From: Shewanella psychrophila
GTDB lineage: Bacteria > Pseudomonadota > Gammaproteobacteria > Enterobacterales > Shewanellaceae
DNA: 64,000 nucleotides
Assembly (NCBI RefSeq): GCF_002005305.1
Contig: NZ_CP014782.1
Coordinates: 4,340,001-4,404,000 of the forward strand
Direction of reading: 5' to 3'
A program made the translations under genes and the position numbers. The notes beneath the pieces were generated by a model that had not been told where the DNA came from, searched no databases, and saw nothing but the letters and a program-made list of their open reading frames with translations. The stretch's first letter is position 1, and each line of letters begins with the position of its first letter. Shown here piece by piece: positions 48,550 through 58,790 of this stretch.

Positions 48550-49662
48550 TTAGCTGAGATCTTTGGCTGGAATTCTCTCGTTGATCATAGAAGCTTTGGC
48601 TCTAATCTTGGCTTCCAGTGAATCGACTATGTTGTCATTGTCGAAACGCTCTTTCTGTCTAACACCGTCATCGAAATAACCACTCTTACGGTTGCCGCCT
48701 GTCAGGCCGATATCTGATACCAGAGCTTCACCAGGCCCATTCACAACACAACCTATGATAGAGACATCCATAGGCGTGACAATATCTTCTAAACGTCGCT
48801 CTAGTTCATTGACAGTCGAGATAACATCGAACTCTTGCCGAGAGCATGATGGACATGCAATGAAGTTGATACCGCGAGAACGGATACGTAAAGATTTTAA
48901 AATATCGAAACCAACCTTAATCTCCTCGACAGGATCGGCAGCCAATGAGATACGCAAGGTATCACCGATACCTTCGGCTAGTAGCATACCCAAGCCTACG
49001 GCAGATTTAACTGAGCCCGCTCTGGCGCCACCGGCTTCGGTGATCCCCAAGTGCAGAGGTTGTACAATCTGTTTAGCGAGCAAACGGTAGGCTTCAACAG
49101 CTAAGAATACATCGGAAGCTTTTACACTGACTTTAAATTGGTCAAAGTTGAGTCTATCTAAGATGTCCACATGGCGCATGGCTGATTCGAGCAAGGCTGC
49201 CGGCGTCGGTTCCTTGTACTTATCCATCAAGTCTTTTTCTAACGAACCACCATTGATACCTATTCGAATAGGTATATTCTTGTCCCGCGCACATTCGACA
49301 ACACTGCGAATACGCTCTTCGTTACCAATATTGCCGGGGTTAATACGCAGGCAATCTACACCATATTCAGCCACCTGAAGGGCAATACGATAATCGAAAT
49401 GAATATCGGCGATCAAAGGAATATTGGTCTGCTGCTTAATCAACTTAAACGCTTCGGCAGCATCCATAGTAGGAACGGAAACACGCACAATATCGGCACC
49501 GACTTTTTCAAGAGCACGGATCTGAGCCACTGTGGCTGCGACATCTGTCGTACGCGTATTGGTCATCGACTGAACGGCTATAGGTGCACCATCACCAATG
49601 GGCACATCTCCAACATAGATACGGGTAGAAGCACGTCTTTTGATCGGGTTTTCGTTGTACAT
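48550..49662 (-). CDS. ispG: 4-hydroxy-3-methylbut-2-enyl diphosphate synthase IspG
   Basis: A 370-residue iron-sulfur enzyme of the MEP isoprenoid pathway, converting MEcPP to HMBPP. The TIM-barrel half begins [28 protein letters not shown], and the [4Fe-4S] cysteines are in CPSCSRQEF and in [13 protein letters not shown]. The open frame reaches 49701, but [10 protein letters not shown] at 49662 is the usual family start. It is 46 bp after rodZ. Confidence 0.97.
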   Translation of the reverse strand: MYNENPIKRRASTRIYVGDVPIGDGAPIAVQSMTNTRTTDVAATVAQIRALEKVGADIVRVSVPTMDAAEAFKLIKQQTNIPLIADIHFDYRIALQVAEYGVDCLRINPGNIGNEERIRSVVECARDKNIPIRIGINGGSLEKDLMDKYKEPTPAALLESAMRHVDILDRLNFDQFKVSVKASDVFLAVEAYRLLAKQIVQPLHLGITEAGGARAGSVKSAVGLGMLLAEGIGDTLRISLAADPVEEIKVGFDILKSLRIRSRGINFIACPSCSRQEFDVISTVNELERRLEDIVTPMDVSIIGCVVNGPGEALVSDIGLTGGNRKSGYFDDGVRQKERFDNDNIVDSLEAKIRAKASMINERIPAKDLS

Positions 49663-49708
49663 CTTATTTACTCTATATCCTGTTGCCGCCAGCAGCGACA
49701 AACATATT

Positions 49709-50707
49709 TTATCTGGCTAAAGGTAACGTTAAACGAGCCACTCGCCCACTGGGGAAGTCGGCGAGGCTTACGGCTTCACCATTGAGCTTAATATTTACAG
49801 CCTGTGGGGCACCTAAGGTCAATTTAAATGGCGCTTCACCGGAAATGCTCAGTTGACTGCCCGCTTTTTTCAGATCGTTAACCAGTACTTTACCCGCCGC
49901 ATCAGTGACGTTGATCCAGCAATCGGCGGACAAGTTTAAAGTGAGTGCCGACTCAACTCCCTTGATAACTGGCTGAGTCATTGACTCAGCCAGAGCATCG
50001 ACTTCAATCTCATTATCATTCAGCGCGGAAGCAGGCAAAGAAATGCTCTCACTGTTCTCAAATGCAGATGTTTCTATTGAGGCCTTGTTTTCGCTTAAGT
50101 TATCATTTGAGCTTTCACTTAAATCATCACTGAGGTTTTCGATGCCGGTATTAGCATTACTAGTGCCCGAATCAAAATCGGTCTCATCAGCGCTGGATGT
50201 ACCGTCAGGCTCTTTCTCTGAGGCCGCTATCTCTTCGACGGTTGGCTGAGAAAAATCGATAGCCGAGAGTGTATCCGATTTCTGTACCCACCAAAGCACT
50301 AAAAGAGCCAATAAAATAAGGGCTATCAAGTAAGTGACAAACGTCAACCTGCCATCGCGTGCCTGACGCGTCGTTTTCCGGGAAAAGCTTTGCATTTGTG
50401 GATCTGGATCTTGGGGGACTTGGATAATTAAGCAGCGCTTAATTGCCTCTTCATCAGCTTGGACTATGCGGGCAAAGTTCTTTACATAACCTTTTACGTA
50501 AGTGGGGGATGCAATTTGGTCAAACTCATCTGCCTCTATATCCTCGACGATACAAGGTCTAAGATGCAGTTGCTCGGCAATATCAGCAACACTGGCTCCC
50601 ATCTTTTCACGGGATTGTCTTAACAGCGACCCTATCGTTTCGCTATCGGGTGTGTCTTGGTGAGTATCTGCTTCATCCTTTAGCATATCGATTTTTTTAT
50701 TTGTCAT
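49709..50707 (-). CDS. rodZ: Cytoskeletal membrane protein RodZ
   Basis: A 332-residue bitopic protein. It has a cytoplasmic Cro/C1-type helix-turn-helix (about residues 26-100, [31 protein letters not shown]), one membrane span (about 123-143, [20 protein letters not shown]), an acidic Ser/Asn-rich linker, and a C-terminal DUF4115-type domain ([23 protein letters not shown]). RodZ links MreB to the membrane and cell-shape machinery. Its start overlaps the pilW stop by one base. Confidence 0.95.
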   Translation of the reverse strand: MTNKKIDMLKDEADTHQDTPDSETIGSLLRQSREKMGASVADIAEQLHLRPCIVEDIEADEFDQIASPTYVKGYVKNFARIVQADEEAIKRCLIIQVPQDPDPQMQSFSRKTTRQARDGRLTFVTYLIALILLALLVLWWVQKSDTLSAIDFSQPTVEEIAASEKEPDGTSSADETDFDSGTSNANTGIENLSDDLSESSNDNLSENKASIETSAFENSESISLPASALNDNEIEVDALAESMTQPVIKGVESALTLNLSADCWINVTDAAGKVLVNDLKKAGSQLSISGEAPFKLTLGAPQAVNIKLNGEAVSLADFPSGRVARLTLPLAR

Positions 50708-51495
50708 TATTGCATACTAGCTCGATATTGTTTGGCCTCAAGCGACGCAGGAAATTTAGCGAGAAGTAAAATACCAAATTTCCTTGCTGCATCGTGATTA
50801 TTGAGGCCTTGCTCAATTGTTATTCCCAACGTCAAACTCTCGGCTGACTCAGCAACGACTCTGTGATAACGAACAAGTTGAGCGCGTGCTTTAAGATAGT
50901 CGCCTGTATCAACGTCGATCTCGGTTAATTCAATTAAAGATACTTGTCTTCTTGGGTCGTATTTTAGCGCCATCCCAAAATATTTTTGCGCTTTATCTAA
51001 ATTTCCCGCCTTACGGCTACAGATCCCTAAATTTTCATAGCTAGCGGCGGCTCGAGTGTATTGAGGCAATTTTATCGCCTTAAGAAACACCTCTTCTGAT
51101 TCCACATATTTTTTCTGCTGACAGAGAAAAACCCCGAAGTTGTTCATGCCATCGCCAGTTGCATCAATGCTATTGATAGACTTACGGTAATAGGTCTCGG
51201 CCATATCCAACTCACCTACCGACTGGTAGAAATAGGCCATTGAGACATTAACGGCCTCTATATTCGGTGCATATTCGAGCGCTTTATTCAAATTAAACTT
51301 AGCTTGAGCGCTATTGCCCTTCTGTAAATACGTAAGACCTAGTTGTGCCCGCTGTTTCGCTGCCGCAATACTGTCAAACGACATTTCGGCAACAGGCGTG
51401 TCTGTCCCTGTGTATACTCGCTCAGACACACAACCTGTCAACAAACTTGAGGACAAGATGAGTAATGGGGTAAGTCTTAGCAATTCTTGCATCAT
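50707..51495 (-). CDS. pilW: Type IV pilus biogenesis lipoprotein PilW (PilF)
   Basis: About 262 residues with a lipobox LLTGC and about six tetratricopeptide repeats (AKQRAQLGLTYLQKGNSAQAKFNLNKALEYAPNIEAVNVSMAYFYQSVGELDMAETYYRKSI and on). It is the outer-membrane pilotin for the PilQ secretin. Several starts are close (TTG 51501, ATG 51495, ATG 51492); the ATG at 51495 has AGGC upstream. It lies between rlmN and rodZ as in most gammaproteobacteria. Confidence 0.93.
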   Translation of the reverse strand: MMQELLRLTPLLILSSSLLTGCVSERVYTGTDTPVAEMSFDSIAAAKQRAQLGLTYLQKGNSAQAKFNLNKALEYAPNIEAVNVSMAYFYQSVGELDMAETYYRKSINSIDATGDGMNNFGVFLCQQKKYVESEEVFLKAIKLPQYTRAAASYENLGICSRKAGNLDKAQKYFGMALKYDPRRQVSLIELTEIDVDTGDYLKARAQLVRYHRVVAESAESLTLGITIEQGLNNHDAARKFGILLLAKFPASLEAKQYRASMQ

Positions 51496-51527
51496 TAGCA
51501 AGCCTATCTACCTAAATATTCAGAGAG

Positions 51528-52649
51528 TTAGTTTATTGTGACTGATATTTGACTCTCTTGCATGCGTTTTTTCGTTAAACGCTTGGTTCTATCTCTAATA
51601 TCCCCAGCTAACTGGCCACAAGCGGCATCGATATCGTCTCCACGGGTCTTTCTCACTATGACCGTGAGGCCATATTCCATCAAGACTTTAGAGAAGCGAT
51701 CGATACGGGAATTAGAAGAACGACCGTATGGAGAGCCAGGATAAGGATTAAAAGGAATTAAGTTAATTTTACACGGTGTGTCTTTCATCAGTTTAGCCAA
51801 CTCATGAGCCTGATCTGTGCTGTCATTAATATGATCTAACATCACGTACTCAACAGTAACCCGACCACGGTTAGCATTAGACTTGGCAATATAGCGACGA
51901 ATTCCGGCTAAGAACTCTTCTAGAGGATACTTTTTGTTGACCGGAACCAAAACGTCACGTAATTCATCAGTTGCCGCATGGATACTGACCGCAAGAGCAA
52001 CATCTATCTCATCACCGAGCTTATCCAAAGCGGGAACAACACCTGAAGTAGACAAGGTCACACGTCGTTTAGACAAACTAAAGCCGAAATCATCTAGCAT
52101 GATATCCATAGCTGGGATCACGTTTTTAAGATTCAACAGGGGTTCACCCATGCCCATCATGACAACGTTAGTGATCGGACGTTCGCCGGTTTCTTTAACG
52201 AAACCGATAAAGTCGGCGACACGCCACACTTGACCGATTATTTCAGAGACGGTCAAATTACGGTTGAAGCCTTGCTGAGCGGTCGAACAGAAGGTGCACT
52301 CTAACGCACAGCCCACCTGAGACGACACACAAAGTGTGGCTCTATCGCCTTCGGGGATATACACGGTCTCGACTTCTTGACCATCACCCACATTAATGGC
52401 AAATTTGATGGTGCCATCATCTGACTTCTGATAACTGGAAATTTCAGGCGCCTTAATTTCGCAGCGCGCGGCGAGTTTAGCCCTCAGAGCCTTGTTGATA
52501 TTAGTCATAAGTTCAAAATCACTGACACCAAAATGATAAATCCACTTCATCAGCTGATCTGCACGGAACGGCTTTTCACCCATTTCGGTAAATAATGCTC
52601 TCAATCCTTTACGATCCAGATTCAATAAATTGATCTTCTTTTCACTCAT
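51528..52649 (-). CDS. rlmN: Dual-specificity 23S rRNA/tRNA methyltransferase RlmN
   Basis: A radical-SAM enzyme of about 373 residues that methylates C2 of A2503 in 23S rRNA and of A37 in some tRNAs. It has the radical-SAM cysteines in [26 protein letters not shown], and the catalytic cysteine in the C-terminal [13 protein letters not shown]. The start is taken at 52649 ([15 protein letters not shown]); an ATG five codons upstream is also open. It is first in the rlmN-pilW-rodZ-ispG block. Confidence 0.97.
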   Translation of the reverse strand: MSEKKINLLNLDRKGLRALFTEMGEKPFRADQLMKWIYHFGVSDFELMTNINKALRAKLAARCEIKAPEISSYQKSDDGTIKFAINVGDGQEVETVYIPEGDRATLCVSSQVGCALECTFCSTAQQGFNRNLTVSEIIGQVWRVADFIGFVKETGERPITNVVMMGMGEPLLNLKNVIPAMDIMLDDFGFSLSKRRVTLSTSGVVPALDKLGDEIDVALAVSIHAATDELRDVLVPVNKKYPLEEFLAGIRRYIAKSNANRGRVTVEYVMLDHINDSTDQAHELAKLMKDTPCKINLIPFNPYPGSPYGRSSNSRIDRFSKVLMEYGLTVIVRKTRGDDIDAACGQLAGDIRDRTKRLTKKRMQESQISVTIN

Positions 52650-53050
52650 TTCGACTAACCTCAACGCTTAACTGATCTAATACCTGTCACAGGGCGGCGA
52701 ATTATACAGATTTGTGTGTATATTAGCTAGGGGCCACTGACCTTTCATGCTTGCTTTAGTAGCCAGTTGTTGGCCATTGGCCTTTTGCTGAGTTCCTTAA
52801 GGCTGAGCCTGTGAGCTGTAGCTATTCACGCCAACGCCTTATGCCTTGCCCAAGCTTGTGCATCTATGCAGTTGTGCATAAACAAGAGACACTACAACGC
52901 TGTTATCGACTCCGATAAATCTCACAGCACGTGGCAATCAAACCAACACCAAACATTAACCTAGATGGTACATTGGTTTGCCTTGAAGTGGGTGGGGGTT
53001 ATGATAGAATTCATTTGGGCTAATATCGGTCCGTCAATGTAAATCCCTAA
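52650..53050. other. Divergent spacer between rlmN and the CNNM gene
   Basis: About 400 bp without a gene. A sigma-70-like promoter for the plus-strand gene is visible: TTGCCT at 52978-52983 and TATGAT at 53000-53005, 16 bp apart. Nothing else is recognised. Confidence 0.45.
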
Positions 53051-54148
53051 ATGATCACCCTCATTACTATTGTAGCTGTCGCTATCGGAGTCTCCTTCCT
53101 TTGTAGTGTCTTCGAAGCTGTTCTGCTTTCAGTCACGCCTAGCTATATTGCAAATTTATCTCAATCCAATCCGGAAGCCGCTAAACGACTCGGACGTCAG
53201 AAAGAAAATGTAGAGTCGCCTCTGGTTTCAATTCTGACCCTCAACACCATAGCCCATACGGTAGGTGCCGCAGTCGCAGGTGCCCAGGCAGCAAAAGTAT
53301 TTGGTGATGACATGCTCGGTGTGTTCTCTGCTGTGCTGACCTTCTTAATTTTGTTCTTCTCGGAGATCATTCCTAAGACCCTTGGTGCAAATCATTGGCG
53401 TAAGCTGGCCCCGAGTGTTTCGGTTGCCCTCTTGTGGATGGAGCGTTTAACTAAACCTCTTATTTGGATGTCCAGTCAGGTCACCCACTTACTTGGTAAA
53501 GGTGATGACGGCCAGTATATCCGTCAAGAAATGAGTGCAATGGCTAAGATTGGCCATGAATCAGGTGAACTTGACGAACAAGAATCAAAAATTTTGACCC
53601 AGATGTTGTCGGTGAAAGAGATGCCAGTGACCGCGATAATGACTCCGAGGACCGTTATGTTTAGCTTACCGTCCTCGATGTCAAAAGAGGAGTTTGCATT
53701 ACATCACAAGGGCACACCGTTTACCCGCATTCCTATCTTCGATAAAGACCCCGATGATGTCATAGGTTTTATCAATCGAAACGATATCTTGCTGGCTGAG
53801 CGTAAGACCCCTCAAGCGCCTATCGGTAATTTGAAGCGTAACTTGGTTATCGTCCCTGAAACCGCTAAAATTTTGCCCCTGTTTCAGCTATTGATTAAGC
53901 GTAATACTAAGATCGCCATGGTCGTCAATGAATACGGTACTGGCGAAGGTATTGTGACCCTTGAAGACATTATTGAATCCCTGTTGGGACTTGAGATAGT
54001 CGACAGTAATGACCCGGTTACTGACATGCAGCAACTCGCACGTAAGTTATGGGAGAAACGTATGACAGATAAAGGCATACGCCTGTCTGATGACGGTGAG
54101 TTCGACTCTTACCTGCAGACGCCTAAGAATGAATCAGCTAAAAAATAG
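53051..54148 (+). CDS. CNNM/CBS-domain membrane protein (CorC/HlyC-type)
   Basis: A 365-residue inner-membrane protein. The N-terminal CNNM (DUF21) domain has three or four spans (about 3-23, 60-80, 88-110 and 125-145) with FLILFFSEIIPKTLGANHWRK. Two CBS domains follow (about 190-330, VTAIMTPRTVMFSLPSS and VNEYGTGEGIVTLEDIIESLLG). Members are involved in magnesium or cobalt transport. The typical C-terminal CorC domain is absent. It is followed by a strong terminator. Confidence 0.9.
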   Translation: MITLITIVAVAIGVSFLCSVFEAVLLSVTPSYIANLSQSNPEAAKRLGRQKENVESPLVSILTLNTIAHTVGAAVAGAQAAKVFGDDMLGVFSAVLTFLILFFSEIIPKTLGANHWRKLAPSVSVALLWMERLTKPLIWMSSQVTHLLGKGDDGQYIRQEMSAMAKIGHESGELDEQESKILTQMLSVKEMPVTAIMTPRTVMFSLPSSMSKEEFALHHKGTPFTRIPIFDKDPDDVIGFINRNDILLAERKTPQAPIGNLKRNLVIVPETAKILPLFQLLIKRNTKIAMVVNEYGTGEGIVTLEDIIESLLGLEIVDSNDPVTDMQQLARKLWEKRMTDKGIRLSDDGEFDSYLQTPKNESAKK

Positions 54149-54179
54149 CCTGAGTGAATAACGCTTAGTTACATAAAGC

Positions 54180-54208
54180 AAAAAGGGAAACACAAGTTTC
54201 CCTTTTTG
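54180..54208 (+). terminator. Terminator of the CNNM gene
   Basis: AAAAAGGGAAAC-ACAA-GTTTCCCTTTTT, 31 bp past the stop, with A- and T-runs at both ends. Confidence 0.9.
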
Positions 54209-54263
54209 CTCTCACACATTCGGTGATACTATCCTTCTCCGAATGGAAGACTGAACAGACGCA

Positions 54264-56012
54264 ATGCCCCACAAATACACGCTAAAACTTGCCCACATCA
54301 ATGACACTCACTCTCACTTCGATGCTAGCCGCGTAAAATTCTCATTAACACATGCCGGTAAGCAATTCGATGTATACAGTCACACTGGCGGTTACGCACG
54401 TATTGGGCATCAAATAAATCAAGCAAGAACCCAGGCGGTAAAGGAAAAGCAAGAGTTTATCTTCCTCCATGGCGGTGATAGCTTTCAGGGAACCCTGTAT
54501 TTTCGCCAGTTTAAGGGCGTGGCTAATGCCCATCTGCTGAACCAGCTCAAACCCGATGCCATGGTGCTTGGCAATCATGAAATAGACGCGGGTAACGCCC
54601 CGGTATTAGCCTTTCTCAATAATATCCAATTCCCACTGCTAGCCGGTAATATGGATCTGAGTCGAGAAGATAGTAGTAAGGAAAGCCCCATGAGCGGCCA
54701 TCCTAACCTGCTCGACTATGATAGTCAGACAGGCAGAGCAAGAGTGTTAATAAAACAGATCCAAGATAAGCCTCTAGCGATTGTCGGTATCACGTTAGAT
54801 CAGATGGCGCAGATCGCACGGCCAGATCCAGACACCTATTTTATCGATGCTATTGAGACCACAAGAAAAACCATTAAACATCTTAAGTCCCAAGGCATTG
54901 ACCATATCATAGTGCTGAGTCATCTTGGATTGGATCAAGATAGGCTACTTGCCGACACTGTAGATAGCATAAGCCTTATCGTAGGCGGCCATACCCACAC
55001 ATTGCAGGGTGATTTCAAACCACTAGGTTTAAGCGCAACCTCTTATGGTGAACGAGTCAACAACACACCGATACTGCATGCGGGTAAACACGCCGAAACC
55101 TTAGGTCTAGCCGACATAGAGTTCGACGCTAATGGCCAAGTCACTCGCCTCCAAGGCCACAACTATTTCATGCTGGATCAGCAATTTATTCTCGAGTCGG
55201 CTCAAGGTGTCTTACCTGAGGATTTTACAGCTATCCGTAGCCAGCTTGGACAACACCCAGGGATTCTGTGGCATCAGGAAGATCCACATATAACCCAGAT
55301 AATTGCCACGGAGTATCGCCCAGCAATCGCCGCACTAGACAAGCAGGTATTGGGATTCCTGCCTAGGGATCTCATTCATACCCGCTTACCAAGTAAGGCC
55401 TTGCCCCACGGCAGTGAAATTGCTCCATGGGTCTGTAAAAGCATCTATCATGAGGCAAAAAACTTACACCCAAGCGTCGATTTCGCCCTGCATAATGCCG
55501 GCGGCGTACGCCAATCTTTAAGCAAGGGCGACTTAACCTTAGCCGATGTCATTGGCCGCTTGTTACCTTTCGATCTTCCTTTAGTGAAATATAGGATCAT
55601 GGGGCTATATCTATTCGAAGCACTCGAATCGGCAATTAATTCAGCGACCAACAACAGCGTAACTGGTACAGGTGCAGGCAGTTTCCCTTATACCTATGGA
55701 CTCAAATATTGCTACGACGGCAGAAAGCCATTAGGACAACGTATTCTGGCACTAGATATAATGTGTTCGCTTAGCCCACTAGAGAAATGGATAACGGTAG
55801 ATAAAGAGCAATATTATGTCGGAGTATCTTCGGCCTACACGGCCTCGGGGAAAGAGGGATATCATCCATTGCTAAAAGCCCAGTGGCAACGACCTATCGA
55901 GGACCTGACTCTTCCCAATGCCTTTATTCGCTTTCTAAAAAGAGAGCAAACTCTAGAGCAGGAATTATCGCCTCAGGTGATGTATACCAGTCACAGGGTT
56001 GTGAAACGCTAA
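54264..56012 (+). CDS. 5'-nucleotidase/metallophosphoesterase, no signal peptide seen
   Basis: A 582-residue two-domain protein. The N-terminal metallophosphoesterase motifs are HINDTHSHFD (11-20), GDSFQG, LGNHEIDAG, LSHLG and GGHTHTL. The C-terminal substrate-binding domain includes DFALHNAGGVRQSLSKGDLTLADVIGRLLPFDLPL and Phe/Tyr positions later. UshA-type enzymes are normally exported, but this one starts MPHKYTLKLAHIND with no signal peptide and no upstream in-frame extension with a start. It may be cytoplasmic, or the start may be misread. It is a stand-alone gene. Confidence 0.88.
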   Translation: MPHKYTLKLAHINDTHSHFDASRVKFSLTHAGKQFDVYSHTGGYARIGHQINQARTQAVKEKQEFIFLHGGDSFQGTLYFRQFKGVANAHLLNQLKPDAMVLGNHEIDAGNAPVLAFLNNIQFPLLAGNMDLSREDSSKESPMSGHPNLLDYDSQTGRARVLIKQIQDKPLAIVGITLDQMAQIARPDPDTYFIDAIETTRKTIKHLKSQGIDHIIVLSHLGLDQDRLLADTVDSISLIVGGHTHTLQGDFKPLGLSATSYGERVNNTPILHAGKHAETLGLADIEFDANGQVTRLQGHNYFMLDQQFILESAQGVLPEDFTAIRSQLGQHPGILWHQEDPHITQIIATEYRPAIAALDKQVLGFLPRDLIHTRLPSKALPHGSEIAPWVCKSIYHEAKNLHPSVDFALHNAGGVRQSLSKGDLTLADVIGRLLPFDLPLVKYRIMGLYLFEALESAINSATNNSVTGTGAGSFPYTYGLKYCYDGRKPLGQRILALDIMCSLSPLEKWITVDKEQYYVGVSSAYTASGKEGYHPLLKAQWQRPIEDLTLPNAFIRFLKREQTLEQELSPQVMYTSHRVVKR

Positions 56013-56043
56013 CAGCGCCTTAAACAGGCATGAATTAAAGCTA

Positions 56044-56070
56044 CCTAAAGCAGGCCTCAGCCTGCTTAGG
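56044..56070 (+). terminator. Hairpin after the 5'-nucleotidase gene
   Basis: AAGCAGGC-CTCA-GCCTGCTT extended by CCTAA/TTAGG around a one-base bulge, 31 bp past the stop. There is no U-run. Confidence 0.5.
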
Positions 56071-56115
56071 AGTATGCATCATAGGCCTCTACTCGAGATT
56101 ATTTGTCCAGATAAT

Positions 56116-56613
56116 TCATAATGGTTTACTCATTAAAAAACCCATGATCACCTGTCCGAGTTTCTCCTGATAACTTCTATGATGTTGCTTAAAACCATAA
56201 GACAGAAAGACGCCCTTAGACAGGAGAGATGCATCGACGCTCAACTCTGAGTATCCTTGCTCTCTAGCCCACAATTCAAGAACTTCATAGAGTTTTCGCG
56301 CTAATCCTTTTCCTTGATGTTCTGGATGCACATACAAACTGTCGATATAACCCCGGCTATGATACGTCGTCTCTAGATTAATAAATCCACAACACTTAGG
56401 CTTCCCCTCTACTATCTGGTTCCTATCGACCACAATCCAAGATTTAGAATGCAACAAGCGTTTATGCCAATGATAGGAAGATCTCGGTTTAGCAGACCAG
56501 GCTGCCTTGTTTTCGGCACTGTAGCACTCATCATCAATTGCATGAATGGCCTCATGGAAGATTTGACTAACGCTATTAGCATAGGCTGCCTGATAGGCAA
56601 TAACTGAGTACAT
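56116..56613 (-). CDS. GNAT-family N-acetyltransferase
   Basis: A 165-residue GNAT protein. The acetyl-CoA motif is IDSLYVHPEHQGKGLARKLYEVLELWAREQGYSELSVDAS (about residues 88-130), with the later KHHRSYQ-type strand. The substrate is unknown. It resembles small YafP-like enzymes of marine gammaproteobacteria. It is transcribed alone on the minus strand. Confidence 0.9.
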   Translation of the reverse strand: MYSVIAYQAAYANSVSQIFHEAIHAIDDECYSAENKAAWSAKPRSSYHWHKRLLHSKSWIVVDRNQIVEGKPKCCGFINLETTYHSRGYIDSLYVHPEHQGKGLARKLYEVLELWAREQGYSELSVDASLLSKGVFLSYGFKQHHRSYQEKLGQVIMGFLMSKPL

Positions 56614-56751
56614 TAGCTAAGAACTGATATCCAAAAGATATCCGTATTTTGCATCATGATTAGAATAAGATAAATATAAAAATGGTGGCGATCACCTAAG
56701 TAATCAAACCACCATCCTAAAAATAAAGAGTCATTAACTTGGTTAAGTTAT

Positions 56752-57054
56752 TTACTTCTTATCAATACGTCCTACGAAAAGCAGTTCTTCGAAGGTGCGA
56801 TCTAATGACTTACTGGTAAAATCATTCATCCACATCTGCTCTTGAACAACAACCTTATCGCCCTTATTAACTTCAATTTGAGGTCCAGCAGCCCAGAAAG
56901 TCTTATCGGACTCTTTAATCTGAACATAAGTGTAGCCACCACCATTCATGGTGTCTAATACTGTGCCTTCATGTACTATGCCTGCAGCCCATGCGCTTGA
57001 AATACCTAATGCGAGTGTGGCAACTGCTGCCAACTTTATTAACTTAGCTATCAT
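56752..57054 (-). CDS. Small periplasmic NrfJ-related protein
   Basis: A 100-residue protein with a signal peptide (MIAKLIKLAAVATLALGISSAWA, cut before AGI). The mature part (HEGTVLDTMNGGGYTYVQIKESDKTFWAAGPQIEVNKGDKVVV) resembles OB-fold-like small proteins sometimes annotated NrfJ-related. No nrf genes are in the window, so a role in nitrite reduction is not supported by context. The start codon has a weak GGAA site. Confidence 0.75.
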   Translation of the reverse strand: MIAKLIKLAAVATLALGISSAWAAGIVHEGTVLDTMNGGGYTYVQIKESDKTFWAAGPQIEVNKGDKVVVQEQMWMNDFTSKSLDRTFEELLFVGRIDKK

Positions 57055-57205
57055 TGCTGGTTCCTTATTTTCAACGTTATGGCGTCATTAAAACATGGAG
57101 AAAATAATAAATCTCTAATGCAAATCACGAAATTCGCTTCCAAAGTACAAGTTTTAGATCAAGGTCTCACAATCGAACAATCTCTCGAATTCTAGGGAAC
57201 TTAAA

Positions 57206-57427
57206 TCACCGACGCGATTTATCCAGAAGAGGCTGTAACATGCCTTCTAAACCGTTGAGTTTAATTTCATACATTAAGGCCAACTGCTCACCTAACTTAC
57301 CTTCAGGAAAACCTTTAGAGTGAAACCACACTAAATACGGCTCTGGCAACTCAAGCAGCTTCCTCCCGGCATACTTACCAAATGGCATCTTCTGATTAAT
57401 TGCATCGAGTAGCATCTGTTCATTCAT
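57206..57427 (-). CDS. DUF3820 family protein
   Basis: A 73-residue cytoplasmic protein. Its core MPFGKYAGRKLLELPEPYLVWFHSKGFPEGKLGEQLALMYEIKLNGLE is the DUF3820 signature (putative quorum-sensing-regulated or exonuclease-associated small domain). Function is unknown. It lies beyond the NrfJ-related gene in the same direction, about 150 bp away, and next to the repeat-rich region before parA. Confidence 0.85.
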   Translation of the reverse strand: MNEQMLLDAINQKMPFGKYAGRKLLELPEPYLVWFHSKGFPEGKLGEQLALMYEIKLNGLEGMLQPLLDKSRR

Positions 57428-58037
57428 CTTTGAGCCCGACTCATCTTAGAAAATAGCTCTGCAGGATAGCGAACAGATTGTAAATCACAAGGGAATAACA
57501 CGCCTTTGTTATAAAAGGCACGTATCAAAGATACTTCTGTGAAATTATCACCCCCTAGAAGTACTAAACAACCATAACAAATTCGAATAACAAATTAGCA
57601 TTTATTCATTATAGGAATATAAAACTTCACTAACGCTTGCATAAGTATGCAGGCATTGACGACATTCATACGTCAAGGAGTACTAAAACCCAACCAGCCA
57701 ATATAACTTACTGATAACATAGTGCTATATCCACGCATAGTTAGTCACCTAATACCCTGTCAAAATCCAGTCGAACTAACTGTTCTGTCAAAAATGTGTC
57801 GCGGCCTTCTCTTTTTAAAAATACTATAAAACGTCAAAAAATCATGATGTTGACGACGTTTTAATAAGCCACTAAATTAACATTAACACCAGCAGTACCA
57901 AGTAAGCAGAAACGCTATCTATTACTTCAATTTAAAACAAACTCTATAAAAGTTGGCGTAACATTGGCACTCAGTGACACAGATGTAAGAAATTTTAGGT
58001 GACTAATTTTAGGTGACTAAAGTATAAGGGGATTAAA
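57428..58037. other. Repeat-rich control region upstream of the ParA gene
   Basis: A 610-bp spacer without a gene. It carries two direct copies of TTTTAGGTGACTAA and an inverted copy 240 bp away, plus four occurrences of the hexamer TTGACG/CGTCAA in two inverted pairs (57656/57671 and 57832/57850). The second pair sits in TAAAACGTC...GACGTTTTA. This could be an operator or centromere-like region for the ParA/RHH pair. Confidence 0.5.
57993..58020 (+). repeat. Two tandem 14-bp repeats just before parA
   Basis: TTTTAGGTGACTAA occurs at 57993-58006 and 58007-58020. The complement TTAGTCACCTAA lies at 57741-57752. The downstream copy ends 17 bp before the parA ATG, inside the likely ribosome/operator region. 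Confidence 0.9.
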
Positions 58038-58790
58038 ATGATCATATTAGTCGGAGGCGAGAAAGGAGGTAGTGGCAAAAGCTGCTTAGCTCAAAATATC
58101 GCTGTATTTTTAACTGCCGAGTGTGGTGCATCTATCATCATGGTTGACTGCGATCCACAGCGCACCACGTCTGATTGGATCCAAGCACGAAACAATAACC
58201 CGGATCTCCCCAGCATCAACTGTGTGCAACTCTATGGAAAGATACGCAATGACTTGCTCAGCTTAGAGCAACACTATGACTTAGTGATAGTCGATTGTGG
58301 CGGACAAGATAATTTGGCCCTACGTGCCACCATGTCGGTCGCCTCACATGTACTTATGCCACTTCGTCCCAAACGCCGTGATTTGAAAACCGTGAGCCAT
58401 ATGGATGACATAGTCGCGACCTGTATGATGATCAATCCCAAGATGCGAGCCTCTTTTGTGATCACTCAGTGCCCGAGCCTGCCTAATCAGGCAAACCGTA
58501 TCTTCGAAGCCAAAGACGTGTGCCGTACCTATGATATCAATGTACTTGATGCCATTACCTATAGCCGAAACATTTATGATGACAGTGAAGAGTCCGGACT
58601 ATCTGTGATTGAGATCGAGCCCAAGGGTAAAGCAGCAGATGAGATGCGCGGTATCGCTTGTGAAATGCTGCAAGCCAAGAATGCAACCGAAATTCGGAAT
58701 CGTATCGCTACAACACATATGAACAAGATGAATTCCATGAGAGGTGAGTATGGGTCTAGCCGATCTCAAGAAAAACTCTACGCAGTCTAA
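58038..58790 (+). CDS. ParA-family ATPase
   Basis: A 250-residue ATPase with the deviant Walker A KGGSGKS at residues 9-15 (signature Lys9), Walker A' MVDCDPQRTTSDW (35-47) and VIVDCGGQD. This is the type that binds DNA or membranes as an ATP dimer. It lacks the N-terminal helix-turn-helix of P1/F-type ParA, so it is of the smaller ParA/MipZ-like class. A partner gene overlaps its 3' end by 41 bp. No replication or plasmid gene is nearby. Its cargo is unknown. Confidence 0.88.
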   Translation: MIILVGGEKGGSGKSCLAQNIAVFLTAECGASIIMVDCDPQRTTSDWIQARNNNPDLPSINCVQLYGKIRNDLLSLEQHYDLVIVDCGGQDNLALRATMSVASHVLMPLRPKRRDLKTVSHMDDIVATCMMINPKMRASFVITQCPSLPNQANRIFEAKDVCRTYDINVLDAITYSRNIYDDSEESGLSVIEIEPKGKAADEMRGIACEMLQAKNATEIRNRIATTHMNKMNSMRGEYGSSRSQEKLYAV

